A DNA stretch of 61,177 nucleotides from assembly GCF_001866645.1 (NCBI RefSeq), contig NZ_MLYP01000003.1:1-61177 (forward strand), written 5' to 3'. Both the position numbers and the translations under genes were made by a program. Positions 41,981-50,459 of the stretch are shown one piece after another. This stretch comes from Streptomyces colonosanans (GTDB taxonomy: Bacteria > Actinomycetota > Actinomycetes > Streptomycetales > Streptomycetaceae). The first letter of the stretch is position 1; the number at the start of each line of letters is the position of its first letter. The notes under the pieces were generated by a model. It ran no database searches and was not told the DNA's origin. It saw only the letters and a list, made by a program, of their open reading frames with translations.

Positions 41981-43201
41981 TCAGGCCATCAGCACCTTCT
42001 CCAGTGCCTCCAGCGCCGAGCGCAGCTCCTCGTCCGTGACCGTCAGCGGCGGCGCGAGGCGGATCGTGGAGCCATGGGTGTCCTTGACCAGGACGCCCTC
42101 GCGCATCAGGCGTTCGCTGATCTCGCGGCCCGTGCCGATCGCGGGGTCGACATCGACGCCCGCCCACAGGCCGCGTGCGCGGAATCCCACGACGCCCTTG
42201 CCGACGAGCGAGGCGAGGCCGTCGCGCAGCGCCACGCCCGCCTCGGCCGCCCTGCGCTGGAACTCACCCGTCCGAAGGAGGTCGACGACCGCCGAACCGA
42301 CGGCCGCGGCGAGGGGGTTGCCGCCGAACGTCGACCCGTGCTCGCCCGGCCGCAGCACACCCAGGACGTCCCGGCGCGCGACGACCGCGGACACCGGCAC
42401 GATCCCGCCGCCGAGCGCCTTGCCGAGCAGCAGAACGTCCGGCACGACCCCTTCGTGCTCCACCGCCAGGGTCGTGCCCGTGCGGCCGAGGCCCGACTGG
42501 ATCTCGTCCGCGACGAACAGGCACCCGGCGCGGCGGGTGAGCTCGCGGACACCGGTGAGATAGCCCTCGTCGGGGATGATCACGCCCGCCTCGCCCTGGA
42601 TGGGCTCGATCAGCACGGCGGCCGTCGTCTCGTCGACGGCCGCCTCCAGCGCGGCGAGATCGTTGTAGGGGACGATCCTGAAGCCCGGGGTGAACGGGCC
42701 GAAGCCCGAGCGGGCCGTCTCGTCCGTGGAGAAGCTGACGATCGTTGTCGTACGGCCGTGGAAGTTGTCGGCCGCCACCACGATCGTCGCCCGGTCGGCG
42801 GGCACGCCCTTGACCTCGTACGCCCACTTGCGGGCCACCTTGATGGCGCTCTCCACCGCCTCCGCGCCCGTGTTCATCGGCAGCACCATGTCCAGGCCCG
42901 TCAACTCGGCCAGCGACTCGGCGAATTCGGCCAGCTGGTCGTTGTGGAAGGCGCGGGAGGTGAGGGTCAGACGGTCCAGCTGGCGGTGGGCGGCCTCGAT
43001 CAACACCGGGTTGCGGTGCCCGAAGTTGAGGGCCGAGTAGCCGGCGAGCATGTCGAGGTAGCGGCGGCCCTCGACGTCCTCCACCCAGGTGCCCTCGGCG
43101 CGGGCGACGACCACGGGCAGCGGGTGGTAGTTGTGCGCGAGGACCGGCTCCTCGGCGCGGATCAGCTCGGCGGACGAACGCGTACGAGCGGGTGCGGTCA
43201 T
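41981..43201 (-). CDS. rocD: Ornithine--oxo-acid aminotransferase
   Basis: A 406-aa class III PLP aminotransferase converting ornithine to glutamate semialdehyde. Key blocks: YHPLPVVVARAEGTWVEDVE, MNTGAEAVESAIKVARKWAY, LFVADEIQSGLGRTG, PLP lysine in LLLGKALGGGIVPVSA and HGSTFGGNPLA. The ATG overlaps the ddaH stop (ATGA), so the two form an operon that funnels arginine-derived ornithine and citrulline to glutamate. Confidence 0.93.
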   Translation of the reverse strand: MTAPARTRSSAELIRAEEPVLAHNYHPLPVVVARAEGTWVEDVEGRRYLDMLAGYSALNFGHRNPVLIEAAHRQLDRLTLTSRAFHNDQLAEFAESLAELTGLDMVLPMNTGAEAVESAIKVARKWAYEVKGVPADRATIVVAADNFHGRTTTIVSFSTDETARSGFGPFTPGFRIVPYNDLAALEAAVDETTAAVLIEPIQGEAGVIIPDEGYLTGVRELTRRAGCLFVADEIQSGLGRTGTTLAVEHEGVVPDVLLLGKALGGGIVPVSAVVARRDVLGVLRPGEHGSTFGGNPLAAAVGSAVVDLLRTGEFQRRAAEAGVALRDGLASLVGKGVVGFRARGLWAGVDVDPAIGTGREISERLMREGVLVKDTHGSTIRLAPPLTVTDEELRSALEALEKVLMA

Positions 43202-44010
43202 GAACGCAGCTCCTGAGTGCAGCACTTGATGCCTCCGCCGGCCTTGTGGAACTCGGAGAGGTCGACGGGGACGGGGATGTATCCGCGGCGTGCGAGACGG
43301 TCGGCGAGGACGGTTGCCTCCGGCGAGATGAAGACGTGCAGGCCGTCCGAGACGGAGTTGAGGCCGAAGGCCAGGGCGTCCTCGCGGGTGGCGAGTACGG
43401 CGTCCGGGTACAGCCACTCCAGCACCTCGCGACTGCCCGGCGAGAACGCCTCCGGGTAGTACACGATGGTGTCGTCGTCGAGGACGAACAGCGCCGTGTC
43501 CAGGTGGTAGAAGTACGGGTCCACCAGCTCGAGGCTGATCACCGGGACCCCGAAGAACTCCTGCACCTCGCGGTGCGCCTCCCGTGTCGTACGGAAGCCG
43601 GTGCCGGCCAGGACGTACCGGCCCGCGGGGACCAGATCGCCCTCGCCCTCGACCACCGACTCGGGGCGGTGGACGTCGAAGCCCGCCGACTTGAACCAGG
43701 TGTCGTACGCGGTGGACTCCGGGCGGCGCTGCGGAGCGTGGAAGAGGGAGCCGAAGACCCGGCCCCGAAGGACGAGCGCGGAGTTGGCCGCGAACACCAT
43801 GTCCGGCAGACCGGCCACCGGCTCCACGCTCTCCACGGTATGGCCGTGGGTGCGGTACGCGCTGATCAGCGTCCGCCACTGGCTCTGGGCGAGATCGACG
43901 TCGACCCGGACGTCGGGGTGCATCCAGGGATTGATCGCGTACTGCACGGCGAAGTGTCTGGGTTCACAGACGAGGAAGCGCCGCGGTTGCGGCAGACGGC
44001 TTTCGGGCAC
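43198..44010 (-). CDS. ddaH: Dimethylargininase (DDAH) / arginine-modifying amidinotransferase-fold enzyme
   Basis: A 270-aa member of the amidinotransferase (beta/alpha propeller) family. It has the N-terminal FLVCEPRHFAVQYAINPWM, the Asp/Glu block VVEGEGDLVP, the His region DGLHVFIS and the catalytic Cys in GGGIKCCTQELR. DDAH hydrolyses methylated arginine to citrulline; arginine deiminase activity is an alternative. I chose the GTG at 44010, with GGAGGAG upstream. Operon with rocD and adjacent to an Lrp regulator. Confidence 0.88.
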   Translation of the reverse strand: MPESRLPQPRRFLVCEPRHFAVQYAINPWMHPDVRVDVDLAQSQWRTLISAYRTHGHTVESVEPVAGLPDMVFAANSALVLRGRVFGSLFHAPQRRPESTAYDTWFKSAGFDVHRPESVVEGEGDLVPAGRYVLAGTGFRTTREAHREVQEFFGVPVISLELVDPYFYHLDTALFVLDDDTIVYYPEAFSPGSREVLEWLYPDAVLATREDALAFGLNSVSDGLHVFISPEATVLADRLARRGYIPVPVDLSEFHKAGGGIKCCTQELRS

Positions 44011-44095
44011 GGAAAGGCTCCTCCACTTCCTGTGGTACCGGCGGGGATTGACACCACGGTAGAAAGCGGAGGAGACGGTCGACAAGCAACTAAAG

Positions 44096-44121
44096 CTGCG
44101 TAGGTACGCAGGATTGCTGCG
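44096..44121. promoter_or_regulatory. Lrp-type operator upstream of ddaH-rocD
   Basis: CTGCGTA-GG-TACGCAG is a perfect 7-nt-arm inverted repeat at 44096-44111, followed by a further half-site CTGCGT at 44116-44121. It lies about 90 nt upstream of ddaH, immediately after the lrp gene, where an AsnC-type regulator would act. Confidence 0.6.
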
Positions 44122-44133
44122 TCGTCAAGGAGG

Positions 44134-44649
44134 TCAGCGCACGTCTGCTGCGTCCCCCGGCGTGTCCTTCGGCGCGGGCTGACTGGCGCCCGCCTCCGGG
44201 CTCTCCGGGAGGAGATGGGTCAGCACCATGTAGCTGACCGTCTTCCGGATGAACGGCTGGGTACGGATCCGCTCCAGCACCTCCTCGAAGTGCTCCACGT
44301 CCGTCGCCCGCACATGCAGCAGCGCATCCGCGTCGCCGGTCACCGTCATCGCCGCGGTGATCTCCGGATGGTTGCGCACGACGTCTGCCAGCCGCCGGGG
44401 CGGCGCCGCCCCCTCGCAGTACACCTCGACGTACGCCTCCGTGCGCCAGCCCAGCGCCGACGGCTTCACCGTGGCCGTGAACCCGGTGATCACACCGGTC
44501 TCGCGCAGCCGGTCCACACGGCGTTTGACCGCGGTCGCGGACAGCCCGATGGTCGCGCCGATCTCCGCGAAGCTGCTTCTCGCGTTCGCCGTCAGCGCTG
44601 TGATGATCTTGCGGTCGAGTTCGTCGAACGCGGTCGGCCTGCTGCTCAT
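44134..44649 (-). CDS. Lrp/AsnC-family regulator of ddaH-rocD
   Basis: A 171-aa regulator with an N-terminal HTH (LDRKIITALTANARSSFAEI, then GLSATAVKRRVDRLRETGVI) and a C-terminal effector domain (VTGDADALLHVRATDVEHFE, VSYMVLTHLL). Same strand as ddaH-rocD and just upstream, so it probably controls arginine/ornithine use (inference). It is divergent from the LytTR gene with a 99-nt spacer. Confidence 0.88.
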   Translation of the reverse strand: MSSRPTAFDELDRKIITALTANARSSFAEIGATIGLSATAVKRRVDRLRETGVITGFTATVKPSALGWRTEAYVEVYCEGAAPPRRLADVVRNHPEITAAMTVTGDADALLHVRATDVEHFEEVLERIRTQPFIRKTVSYMVLTHLLPESPEAGASQPAPKDTPGDAADVR

Positions 44650-44748
44650 GCCGGAACTGTAATCACAGCCGCGCAACCACTGTATTCAGCGAGAACGTCA
44701 TGTTCCACGCATGTCCAGACGTACGGATTGCTCCTACACTCCACGTTC

Positions 44749-45507
44749 ATGCTGCACGCCCTCGCCGTCGATGACGAACGTCCCTCGCTCGAGGAACTCC
44801 TCTATCTGCTGAACGCGGACCCGCGGATCGGCAGCGTGGCGGGCGCGAGCGATGCGACCGAGGCGCTGCGCCACATCAACCGCGCCCTGGAGGCCGGGTC
44901 CGACGGCCCCGATGCGATCGACGTCGTCTTCCTGGACATCCATATGCCCGGGCTCGACGGACTGGAGATGGCCCGGCTGCTCACCGGCTTCGCCCGGCCG
45001 CCGCTGGTCGTGTTCGTCACCGCCCACGAAGGCTTCGCCGTACAGGCCTTCGACCTCAAGGCCGTCGACTACGTCCTCAAGCCCGTGCGGCGCGAGCGGC
45101 TCGCGGAGGCCGTGCGCCGGGTCGCGCACCTGCGGGATGCCGCACCACGCATACCCGTGCACGAGCCCGATCCCGATCACATTTCCGTCGAACTCGGCGG
45201 GGTGAGGCGGTTCGTGCCCGTCGAGGGCATCACCCATGTGGAGGCCCAGGGCGACTACGCCCGTCTGCACACCTCCCAGGGCAGCCACCTCGTCCGGATC
45301 CCGCTGTCCACCCTGGAGGAGCGCTGGCGCTCGCGCGGCTTCGTCCGCATCCACCGTCGCCACCTCGTCGCCCTGCGCCACATCAGGGAACTCCGCCTGG
45401 ACGCAGGCGCGGTGAGCGTCCTCGTCGGCCCCGTCGAACTCCAGGTCAGCCGACGGCACGCCCGCGAACTGCGGGACCTGCTGATGCGCCACACCGCGGG
45501 GCGGTGA
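44749..45507 (+). CDS. LytTR-family response regulator
   Basis: A 252-aa regulator. The receiver domain (1-120) has the acidic pair VDDE, phospho-acceptor Asp63 (FLDIHMPGLDG), Thr in VFVTAHE and the Lys in VLKPVRRERL. The C-terminal LytTR DNA-binding domain (about 150-245) has ITHVEAQGDYARLHT and FVRIHRRHLVAL. The ATG is 8 nt after TACACT (leaderless). It heads an operon with a DUF485-like protein, a symporter and the LytS-type kinase. Confidence 0.92.
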   Translation: MLHALAVDDERPSLEELLYLLNADPRIGSVAGASDATEALRHINRALEAGSDGPDAIDVVFLDIHMPGLDGLEMARLLTGFARPPLVVFVTAHEGFAVQAFDLKAVDYVLKPVRRERLAEAVRRVAHLRDAAPRIPVHEPDPDHISVELGGVRRFVPVEGITHVEAQGDYARLHTSQGSHLVRIPLSTLEERWRSRGFVRIHRRHLVALRHIRELRLDAGAVSVLVGPVELQVSRRHARELRDLLMRHTAGR

Positions 45508-45514
45508 GGCCGGC

Positions 45515-45895
45515 ATGCCCCAGGACAGCAGCGAACGCCGTGTCGTCGTCAGCGGGCCGCCCCGGCGCACCCGGCTTCGCTCGCGCGGGCGGTACCCCCA
45601 TGCCTCCGGCTACTACCGGCCCCGTACCGAGATCGCCGAACAGACGACGCTCGGCCACACCTATGTCCGCTCGCTGATGCGCAGCCAACTCAGGGCCGCG
45701 CTGTCCGTGTTCGCCGTCCTGGTGCTCCTGGTGGGACCCCTGCCCCTGCTCTTCGCCACCATCCGGAACAGCGGCCTGCAATGGGCCGTCCTCGGCTTCT
45801 GCCTCTACCCGCCGATGGTCCTGCTCGCCCGCTGGTACGTACGCCGAGCCGAACGCAACGAGAAGGACTTCGTCCGCCTCGTCGAGGACCGCTGA
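45515..45895 (+). CDS. DUF485-like two-helix membrane protein
   Basis: A 126-aa protein. An Arg-rich cytoplasmic N terminus leads to TEIAEQTTLGHTYVRSLMRS and two membrane helices (about 60-80 and 88-106). DUF485-type proteins routinely accompany acetate-type sodium symporters, as here. The segment RLRSRGRYPHAS is encoded by DNA resembling part of a common streptomycete palindromic repeat. Confidence 0.75.
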   Translation: MPQDSSERRVVVSGPPRRTRLRSRGRYPHASGYYRPRTEIAEQTTLGHTYVRSLMRSQLRAALSVFAVLVLLVGPLPLLFATIRNSGLQWAVLGFCLYPPMVLLARWYVRRAERNEKDFVRLVEDR

Positions 45896-45905
45896 GGCAC
45901 GATTC

Positions 45906-47618
45906 GTGAACCAGAACTACGCCGTTCCCGCGGTCGCCCTCGTCGTCCTGGCGACCGTCCTCGTCGGTGCCTTCGGCCTGCGTATCTCCCGCACCACCTC
46001 CGACTTCTACGTCGCCTCCCGGACCGTCGGCCCCCGCCTGAACGCGACCGCGATCAGCGGCGAGTACCTCTCCGGCGCCTCCTTCCTGGGCATCGCCGGC
46101 CTCGTCCTGGTCCAGGGCCCCGACATGCTCTGGTACCCGGTCGGCTACACCGCCGGCTATCTGGTCCTGCTCCTGTTCGTGGCCGCGCCGCTGCGCCGCT
46201 CCGGTGCCTACACCCTGCCCGACTTCGCCGAGGCCCGGCTCGCCTCGCAGCAGGTCCGACGGCTCGCCGGAGCCTTCGTCCTCGGGGTCGGCTGGCTCTA
46301 CCTGCTGCCCCAACTCCAGGGCGCCGGGCTCACACTGGCCGTGCTGACCGGGGCACCTGCCCCGCTCGGCGGGATCATCGTCGCGGTCGTGGTGGTCGCG
46401 ACCGTCGCCGCCGGCGGCATGCGCAGCGTCACCTTCGTACAGGCCTTCCAGTACTGGCTCAAGCTCACCGCCCTGTCCGTCCCCGCCCTCTTCCTGGTGC
46501 TGGCCTGGCAGGGCGACGGCGCGCCACGCGATGCCTTCGCCGAGCCGGTGACCTTCCGCGACCACCACGTCGTACGGATCGACCACAGCCTCCATCTGAG
46601 ACTGTCCCGCCCGCTCGACGTCACGGCGACGGGCACCATCGACGGCCGGCGGTACACGGGAGAGCCCGTGGACCTCGACGCCGGCGTCCACCGCATCGAA
46701 CGCGGCACCCGGCTGACCTTCGCTCCGGGCGCCCCCGTCCCCACCGCCGACCACGGCAGCAACGGCGGCATGTCGTCCTCGCTGGCGTCCGGCCGCCGGG
46801 AACGCCCGCTGTACGCCACCTACGGACTGATCCTCGCCACCTTCCTGGGCACCATGGGCCTGCCGCACGTCGTGGTCCGCTTCTACACCAGCCCGCACGG
46901 TGGGGCGGCCCGCCGCACCACCGTCGCCGTCCTCGCGCTGATAGGCGGCTTCTACCTGCTGCCGCCCGTCTATGGGGCGCTGGGCCGGCTGTACGCCCCG
47001 GAACTCACCCTTGCCGGGGACGCCGACGCCGCCGTCCTGCTGCTGCCTCAGCGGATGATCGGGGGGCTTGGCGCAGACCTGCTCGGCGCGCTGGTCGCGG
47101 GCGGGGCCTTCGCCGCGTTCCTGTCCACGGCGTCGGGACTGACCATGGCGGTCGCCGGTGTACTCACGCAGGACGTGCTGCCGGCGCGGGGCGTCAGGCA
47201 TTTCCGGCTCGGCACACTGCTGGCGATGGCGGTGCCACTGGCAGCGAGCCTGCTGGTGGGCGGGCTTCCGGTCGCCGACGCGGTGGGCCTCGCCTTCGCC
47301 GTGTCCGCGTCGTCGTTCTGTCCGCTGCTCGTCCTGGGCATCTGGTGGCGGCGGCTGACCCCGCCCGGCGCGGCGGCCGGGATGCTGGCCGGCGGCGGCT
47401 CGGCGTTCGTGGCGGTGGCGGCGACCATGGCGGGATTTACGGGCACCGGCACCCTGCACGCGCTGCTCGCCTGGCCCGCGCTGTGGTCGGTCCCGCTCGG
47501 ATTCCTGACCATGGTGCTGGTCTCCCTGGCCACGCCGCGGCGGGTGCCGGCCCAGACGGCGGCGATCCTGGCGCGGTTCCACCTTCCGGAGGAACTGAGG
47601 ACGGAGGTGAAGGCATGA
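45906..47618 (+). CDS. Sodium:solute symporter (ActP-like cation/acetate family)
   Basis: A 570-aa membrane transporter with about 13 helices. The family segments are FYVASRTVGPRLNATAISGE and YLSGASFLGIAGLVL near the N terminus, plus LGTMGLPHVVVRFYTSP. An extracytoplasmic loop of about 90 residues (about 205-295, with DVTATGTIDGRRYTGEPVDL) is a large soluble insertion also seen in bacterial ActP-type proteins. Likely substrates are small monocarboxylates such as acetate or pyruvate (inference from family and regulators). GTG start; its stop overlaps the kinase gene. Confidence 0.88.
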   Translation: MNQNYAVPAVALVVLATVLVGAFGLRISRTTSDFYVASRTVGPRLNATAISGEYLSGASFLGIAGLVLVQGPDMLWYPVGYTAGYLVLLLFVAAPLRRSGAYTLPDFAEARLASQQVRRLAGAFVLGVGWLYLLPQLQGAGLTLAVLTGAPAPLGGIIVAVVVVATVAAGGMRSVTFVQAFQYWLKLTALSVPALFLVLAWQGDGAPRDAFAEPVTFRDHHVVRIDHSLHLRLSRPLDVTATGTIDGRRYTGEPVDLDAGVHRIERGTRLTFAPGAPVPTADHGSNGGMSSSLASGRRERPLYATYGLILATFLGTMGLPHVVVRFYTSPHGGAARRTTVAVLALIGGFYLLPPVYGALGRLYAPELTLAGDADAAVLLLPQRMIGGLGADLLGALVAGGAFAAFLSTASGLTMAVAGVLTQDVLPARGVRHFRLGTLLAMAVPLAASLLVGGLPVADAVGLAFAVSASSFCPLLVLGIWWRRLTPPGAAAGMLAGGGSAFVAVAATMAGFTGTGTLHALLAWPALWSVPLGFLTMVLVSLATPRRVPAQTAAILARFHLPEELRTEVKA

Positions 47619-48820
47619 GCGGGTTCCTCGCCGGGCTGTGCGTGGCCGCCCTCCCTTTGCTCGCCGCCGGATTCTGGGCCGGCCGGCGCACCGCGCGCCC
47701 GGAGACCCTCGGCGGGCTCGGCACCCCCGTCGAGCACGCCACCTTCCAGACCCTGCACACCGCCTCCCTGGCCGCGCCCCCGCTGCGGGCCGGCCTCACC
47801 GAGGAGACGGCCCGCAAGTCCGCGCGCCGGCTGCGCACCCTGCTCGGCACCGACGCGCTGTGCCTCACCGACCGGGAGACCGTGCTGGCCTGGGACGGCG
47901 CGGGGGAACACCACCGCGACGAAGTGCTTCAGCGGCTCACCGGCGCACGGGAGACCGGCCGCGGCGAGGCTTTCCGCCTGCGCTGCGACGAACCAGACTG
48001 CCCGCTGCGCTGGGCCGTCGTCGCCCCGCTCACCGTCGACGACCGCGTACACGGGGCGCTGGTGGCGTGCGCGCCCCGCGAGTCCGCCGTCCTCGTCCGG
48101 GCCGCGGGCGAGGTCGCCCGGTGGGTGTCCGTGCAGCTGGAACTGGCGGACCTCGACCGGTCCCGTACGCGGCTCATCGAGGCCGAGATCAAGGCGTTGC
48201 GCGCCCAGATCTCCCCGCACTTCATCTTCAACTCACTCGCGGTGATCGCCTCGTTCGTGCGGACGGACCCCGAGCGGGCCCGGGAACTCCTCCTGGAGTT
48301 CGCGGACTTCACCCGCTACTCGTTCCGACGGCACGGCGACTTCACCACGCTCGCCGACGAACTCCATGCCATCGACCAGTACCTGGCGCTGGTGCGGGCC
48401 CGCTTCGGCGAGCGGCTCTCGGTCACCCTGCAGATCGCGCCGGAGGTGCTCCCGGTCACCCTGCCCTTCCTCTGCCTCCAGCCCCTCGTCGAGAACGCCG
48501 TCAAGCACGGCCTGGAGGGCACCGCCGACAAACGCCACATCAGCATCACCGCCCAGGACGCCGGCGCCGAGGCACTCGTCGTCATCGAGGACGACGGCGC
48601 CGGAATGGACCCCGCACTGCTGCGCCGCATCCTGGCCGGAGAGGTCAGCCCGTCGGGCGGTATCGGCCTGTCCAACGTCGACGACCGGCTGCGCCAGGTC
48701 TACGGCGACGACCACGGGCTCGTCATCGAGACCGCGGTGGGCGCGGGCATGAAGATCACCATCCGGTTGCCGAAGTACCAGCCGGGGGTGCATTCGGCGG
48801 CACGGCTGCCCCGGGAGTGA
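47615..48820 (+). CDS. LytS-type sensor histidine kinase
   Basis: A 401-aa kinase. One N-terminal membrane helix (3-22), a GAF-like sensor region (about 60-175; LRTLLGTDALCLTDRETVLA), a short coiled coil, then the His_kinase domain ALRAQISPHFIFNSLAVIAS (phospho-acceptor His) and HATPase_c with PLVENAVKHGLEG and EDDGAGMD. The single anchor points to a cytosolic or transporter-derived signal. ATG overlaps the symporter stop. Together with the LytTR regulator it forms a two-component system flanking a transporter. Confidence 0.92.
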   Translation: MSGFLAGLCVAALPLLAAGFWAGRRTARPETLGGLGTPVEHATFQTLHTASLAAPPLRAGLTEETARKSARRLRTLLGTDALCLTDRETVLAWDGAGEHHRDEVLQRLTGARETGRGEAFRLRCDEPDCPLRWAVVAPLTVDDRVHGALVACAPRESAVLVRAAGEVARWVSVQLELADLDRSRTRLIEAEIKALRAQISPHFIFNSLAVIASFVRTDPERARELLLEFADFTRYSFRRHGDFTTLADELHAIDQYLALVRARFGERLSVTLQIAPEVLPVTLPFLCLQPLVENAVKHGLEGTADKRHISITAQDAGAEALVVIEDDGAGMDPALLRRILAGEVSPSGGIGLSNVDDRLRQVYGDDHGLVIETAVGAGMKITIRLPKYQPGVHSAARLPRE

Positions 48821-48823
48821 GCC

Positions 48824-48982
48824 TCAGGTGTTGTGCGAGACCACCATGCCGAGGGTGATCAGGCCGAGGACGGCCCAGCCGAACCACAACCAGCCGTTGC
48901 TGCCGAGCGCCACCGTGTAGGCCGTCACCATGACGAGCCCACCGACGGTGAGCCCCCCCATCGCCTTCGTTGAACCGGGCAT
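48824..48982 (-). CDS. Two-helix membrane microprotein
   Basis: A 52-aa protein with two hydrophobic segments (about 9-25 and 30-47; GGLTVGGLVMVTAYTVALG, WLWFGWAVLGLITLGMVVSH). The ATG at 48982 has a strong GAGGAGGG, which favours it over the in-frame ATG 11 codons upstream. Function unknown. Confidence 0.6.
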   Translation of the reverse strand: MPGSTKAMGGLTVGGLVMVTAYTVALGSNGWLWFGWAVLGLITLGMVVSHNT

Positions 48983-49074
48983 CGCAACACCCTCCTCAGG
49001 GTTCGTTCCCCTCATGGTGCCCAGTTCTGTGCACTCCGCACCGGCCGAGATGAATACTGCCGTCGCACAGCAAA

Positions 49075-49108
49075 GGGGGCTGCCCGGCCCACCGGCCGGA
49101 CAGCCCCC
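49075..49108 (-). terminator. Terminator after the CtaG-like gene
   Basis: A 15-bp stem with a single mismatch (GGGGGCTG..CCGGCC arms) and a 4-nt loop, 10 nt beyond the stop of the minus-strand gene. Confidence 0.75.
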
Positions 49109-49118
49109 TCGCAGGAGC

Positions 49119-50078
49119 TCAGTGACTGCGTGCGTTGAGCGAGGCCAGATAGGCGTTGTACGCCTCGAGTTCCTTGTCGCCGTCGCGCGCCGCGGCCCGG
49201 TCCTTGCGCTTCGCCTGCCGCTGCTCCGAGGTGTACCACTGGCGGAGCAGCGCGAGCAGCACCAGTACGGAGGGGATCTCGCTGAACGCCCAGGCGATCC
49301 CGCCCGCAGCCATCTGGTCCGAGAGGGCGTCGATGCCGAGCGAGGCGGGCGGGTGCTGGTAGGTGCCGATCATCGGCGTGGTCGCCATCATCAGGGCGAT
49401 GCCGAAGAACGCGTGGAACGGCATGCCCGCGAACAGTTCCAGGATCCGCATCATGTAGCCGGGGCGGTGCGGTCCCGGGTCGACCCCCATGATCGGCCAG
49501 AAGAACACCACGCCGACGGCGAGGAAGTGGATCATCATCGCGATATGCCCGGTCTTGGACTCCATCAGGAAGTCGAAGAGCGGGGTGAAGTACAGCGCGT
49601 ACAGGCTGGCGATGAACATCGGGATCGTGAACAGCGGGTGGGTGATGACGCGCATGTAGTGGCTGTGCAGCAGCATCAGCAGCAGTTCGCGCGGGCCCTT
49701 GCGGCCGCGGCCCGCGGTCGGCAGCGCGCGCAGCGCCAGGGTCGTCGGCGCGCCGAGCAGGATCAGGATCGGCGACAGCATGCTGATCACCATGTGCTGC
49801 ACCATGTGCACGCTGAACATGACCATGCCGTAGTCGTTCAGCTTGGTGCACATGACGAGCATGATCGTCAGGATGCCGACGACGAACCAGGCCGTGCGGC
49901 CCATCGGCCATTTGTCACCACGCCGGGTGAGACGTACGACGCCCCATCCGTACAGTCCGAGCGCGAGAAGACAGGCGATGAGGAAGAACCAGTCCGTGGA
50001 CCACTCCAGACCCCGTGCCAGCGTGAACGGCGGCAGATCCATGATCATGCCGTTCATGCCGTGCCCGCTGTGATCCAT
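49119..50078 (-). CDS. CtaG-family cytochrome c oxidase assembly protein
   Basis: A 319-aa membrane protein with about seven helices of the caa3-type CtaG (DUF1404-like) family. Numerous Met and His occur at predicted membrane faces, including a HMVQHMVISMLSP block, PLFDFLMESKTGHIAMMIHF and AGMPFHAFFGIALMMATTP. The N terminus MDHSGHGMNGM is also Met/His-rich. These features fit copper delivery to oxidase (family knowledge). It stands as a single gene. Confidence 0.88.
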   Translation of the reverse strand: MDHSGHGMNGMIMDLPPFTLARGLEWSTDWFFLIACLLALGLYGWGVVRLTRRGDKWPMGRTAWFVVGILTIMLVMCTKLNDYGMVMFSVHMVQHMVISMLSPILILLGAPTTLALRALPTAGRGRKGPRELLLMLLHSHYMRVITHPLFTIPMFIASLYALYFTPLFDFLMESKTGHIAMMIHFLAVGVVFFWPIMGVDPGPHRPGYMMRILELFAGMPFHAFFGIALMMATTPMIGTYQHPPASLGIDALSDQMAAGGIAWAFSEIPSVLVLLALLRQWYTSEQRQAKRKDRAAARDGDKELEAYNAYLASLNARSH

Positions 50079-50459
50079 CCGCCCGCTCCTGTTTCGTGGG
50101 GGTTGTGCCTGTCTGCCCGCAGCAGAGTGAAACCGCCTCCCCAGAGTAGAACCGCCCCCGGTCGCGGCTTCGACCGGGGGCAGTGCAGCGCGCCCGTAAG
50201 GGGCACGGGAAACTGTGCGTCACGTCAGGGGCAGCCGCAGCCGGCACGGCCGCGCCGCGCTCGCCGCGGTGTCACCGGGACGGCTGGTACGGTCCCCGAC
50301 CTGCTGAGCGAGAGCCAAGCCGGCACCGCAACTCCTTTGCTTGCAGCGCCCAACCGGGCTGGTTCCCACCCGGATGATGTCGATCATGCAGGACCTGCTG
50401 GTCTGCCGGGCCGGTAGGCGACGTGAGTCAGAAACCCCCTGCTGCAGTTGGGGGAGGGT
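50079..50459. other. Intergenic region with hairpin and streptomycete repeat
   Basis: No supported gene. Positions 50154-50181 form a perfect 11-bp hairpin (GCCCCCGGTCG arms, CGGCTT loop). Positions 50184-50225 (GCGCGCCCGTAAGGGGCACG, then GGAAACTGTGCG) look like a degenerate copy of a repeat frequent between Streptomyces genes (GGGGCGCGGGGAACTGCGCG). A weak C5/G5 hairpin near 50434-50453 may terminate pfkA. Confidence 0.5.

Noticed and set aside
45575..45605. Possible third copy of the palindromic repeat in the DUF485-like gene
   Set aside because: Only the right half (TCGCTCG...GGGCGGTACCCCCAT) is similar and the left end is missing, so it is not listed as a copy.
45690..47582. 630-codon minus-strand frame opposite the symporter
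   Set aside because: Gln/Gly/Asp-rich antisense shadow without motif support.
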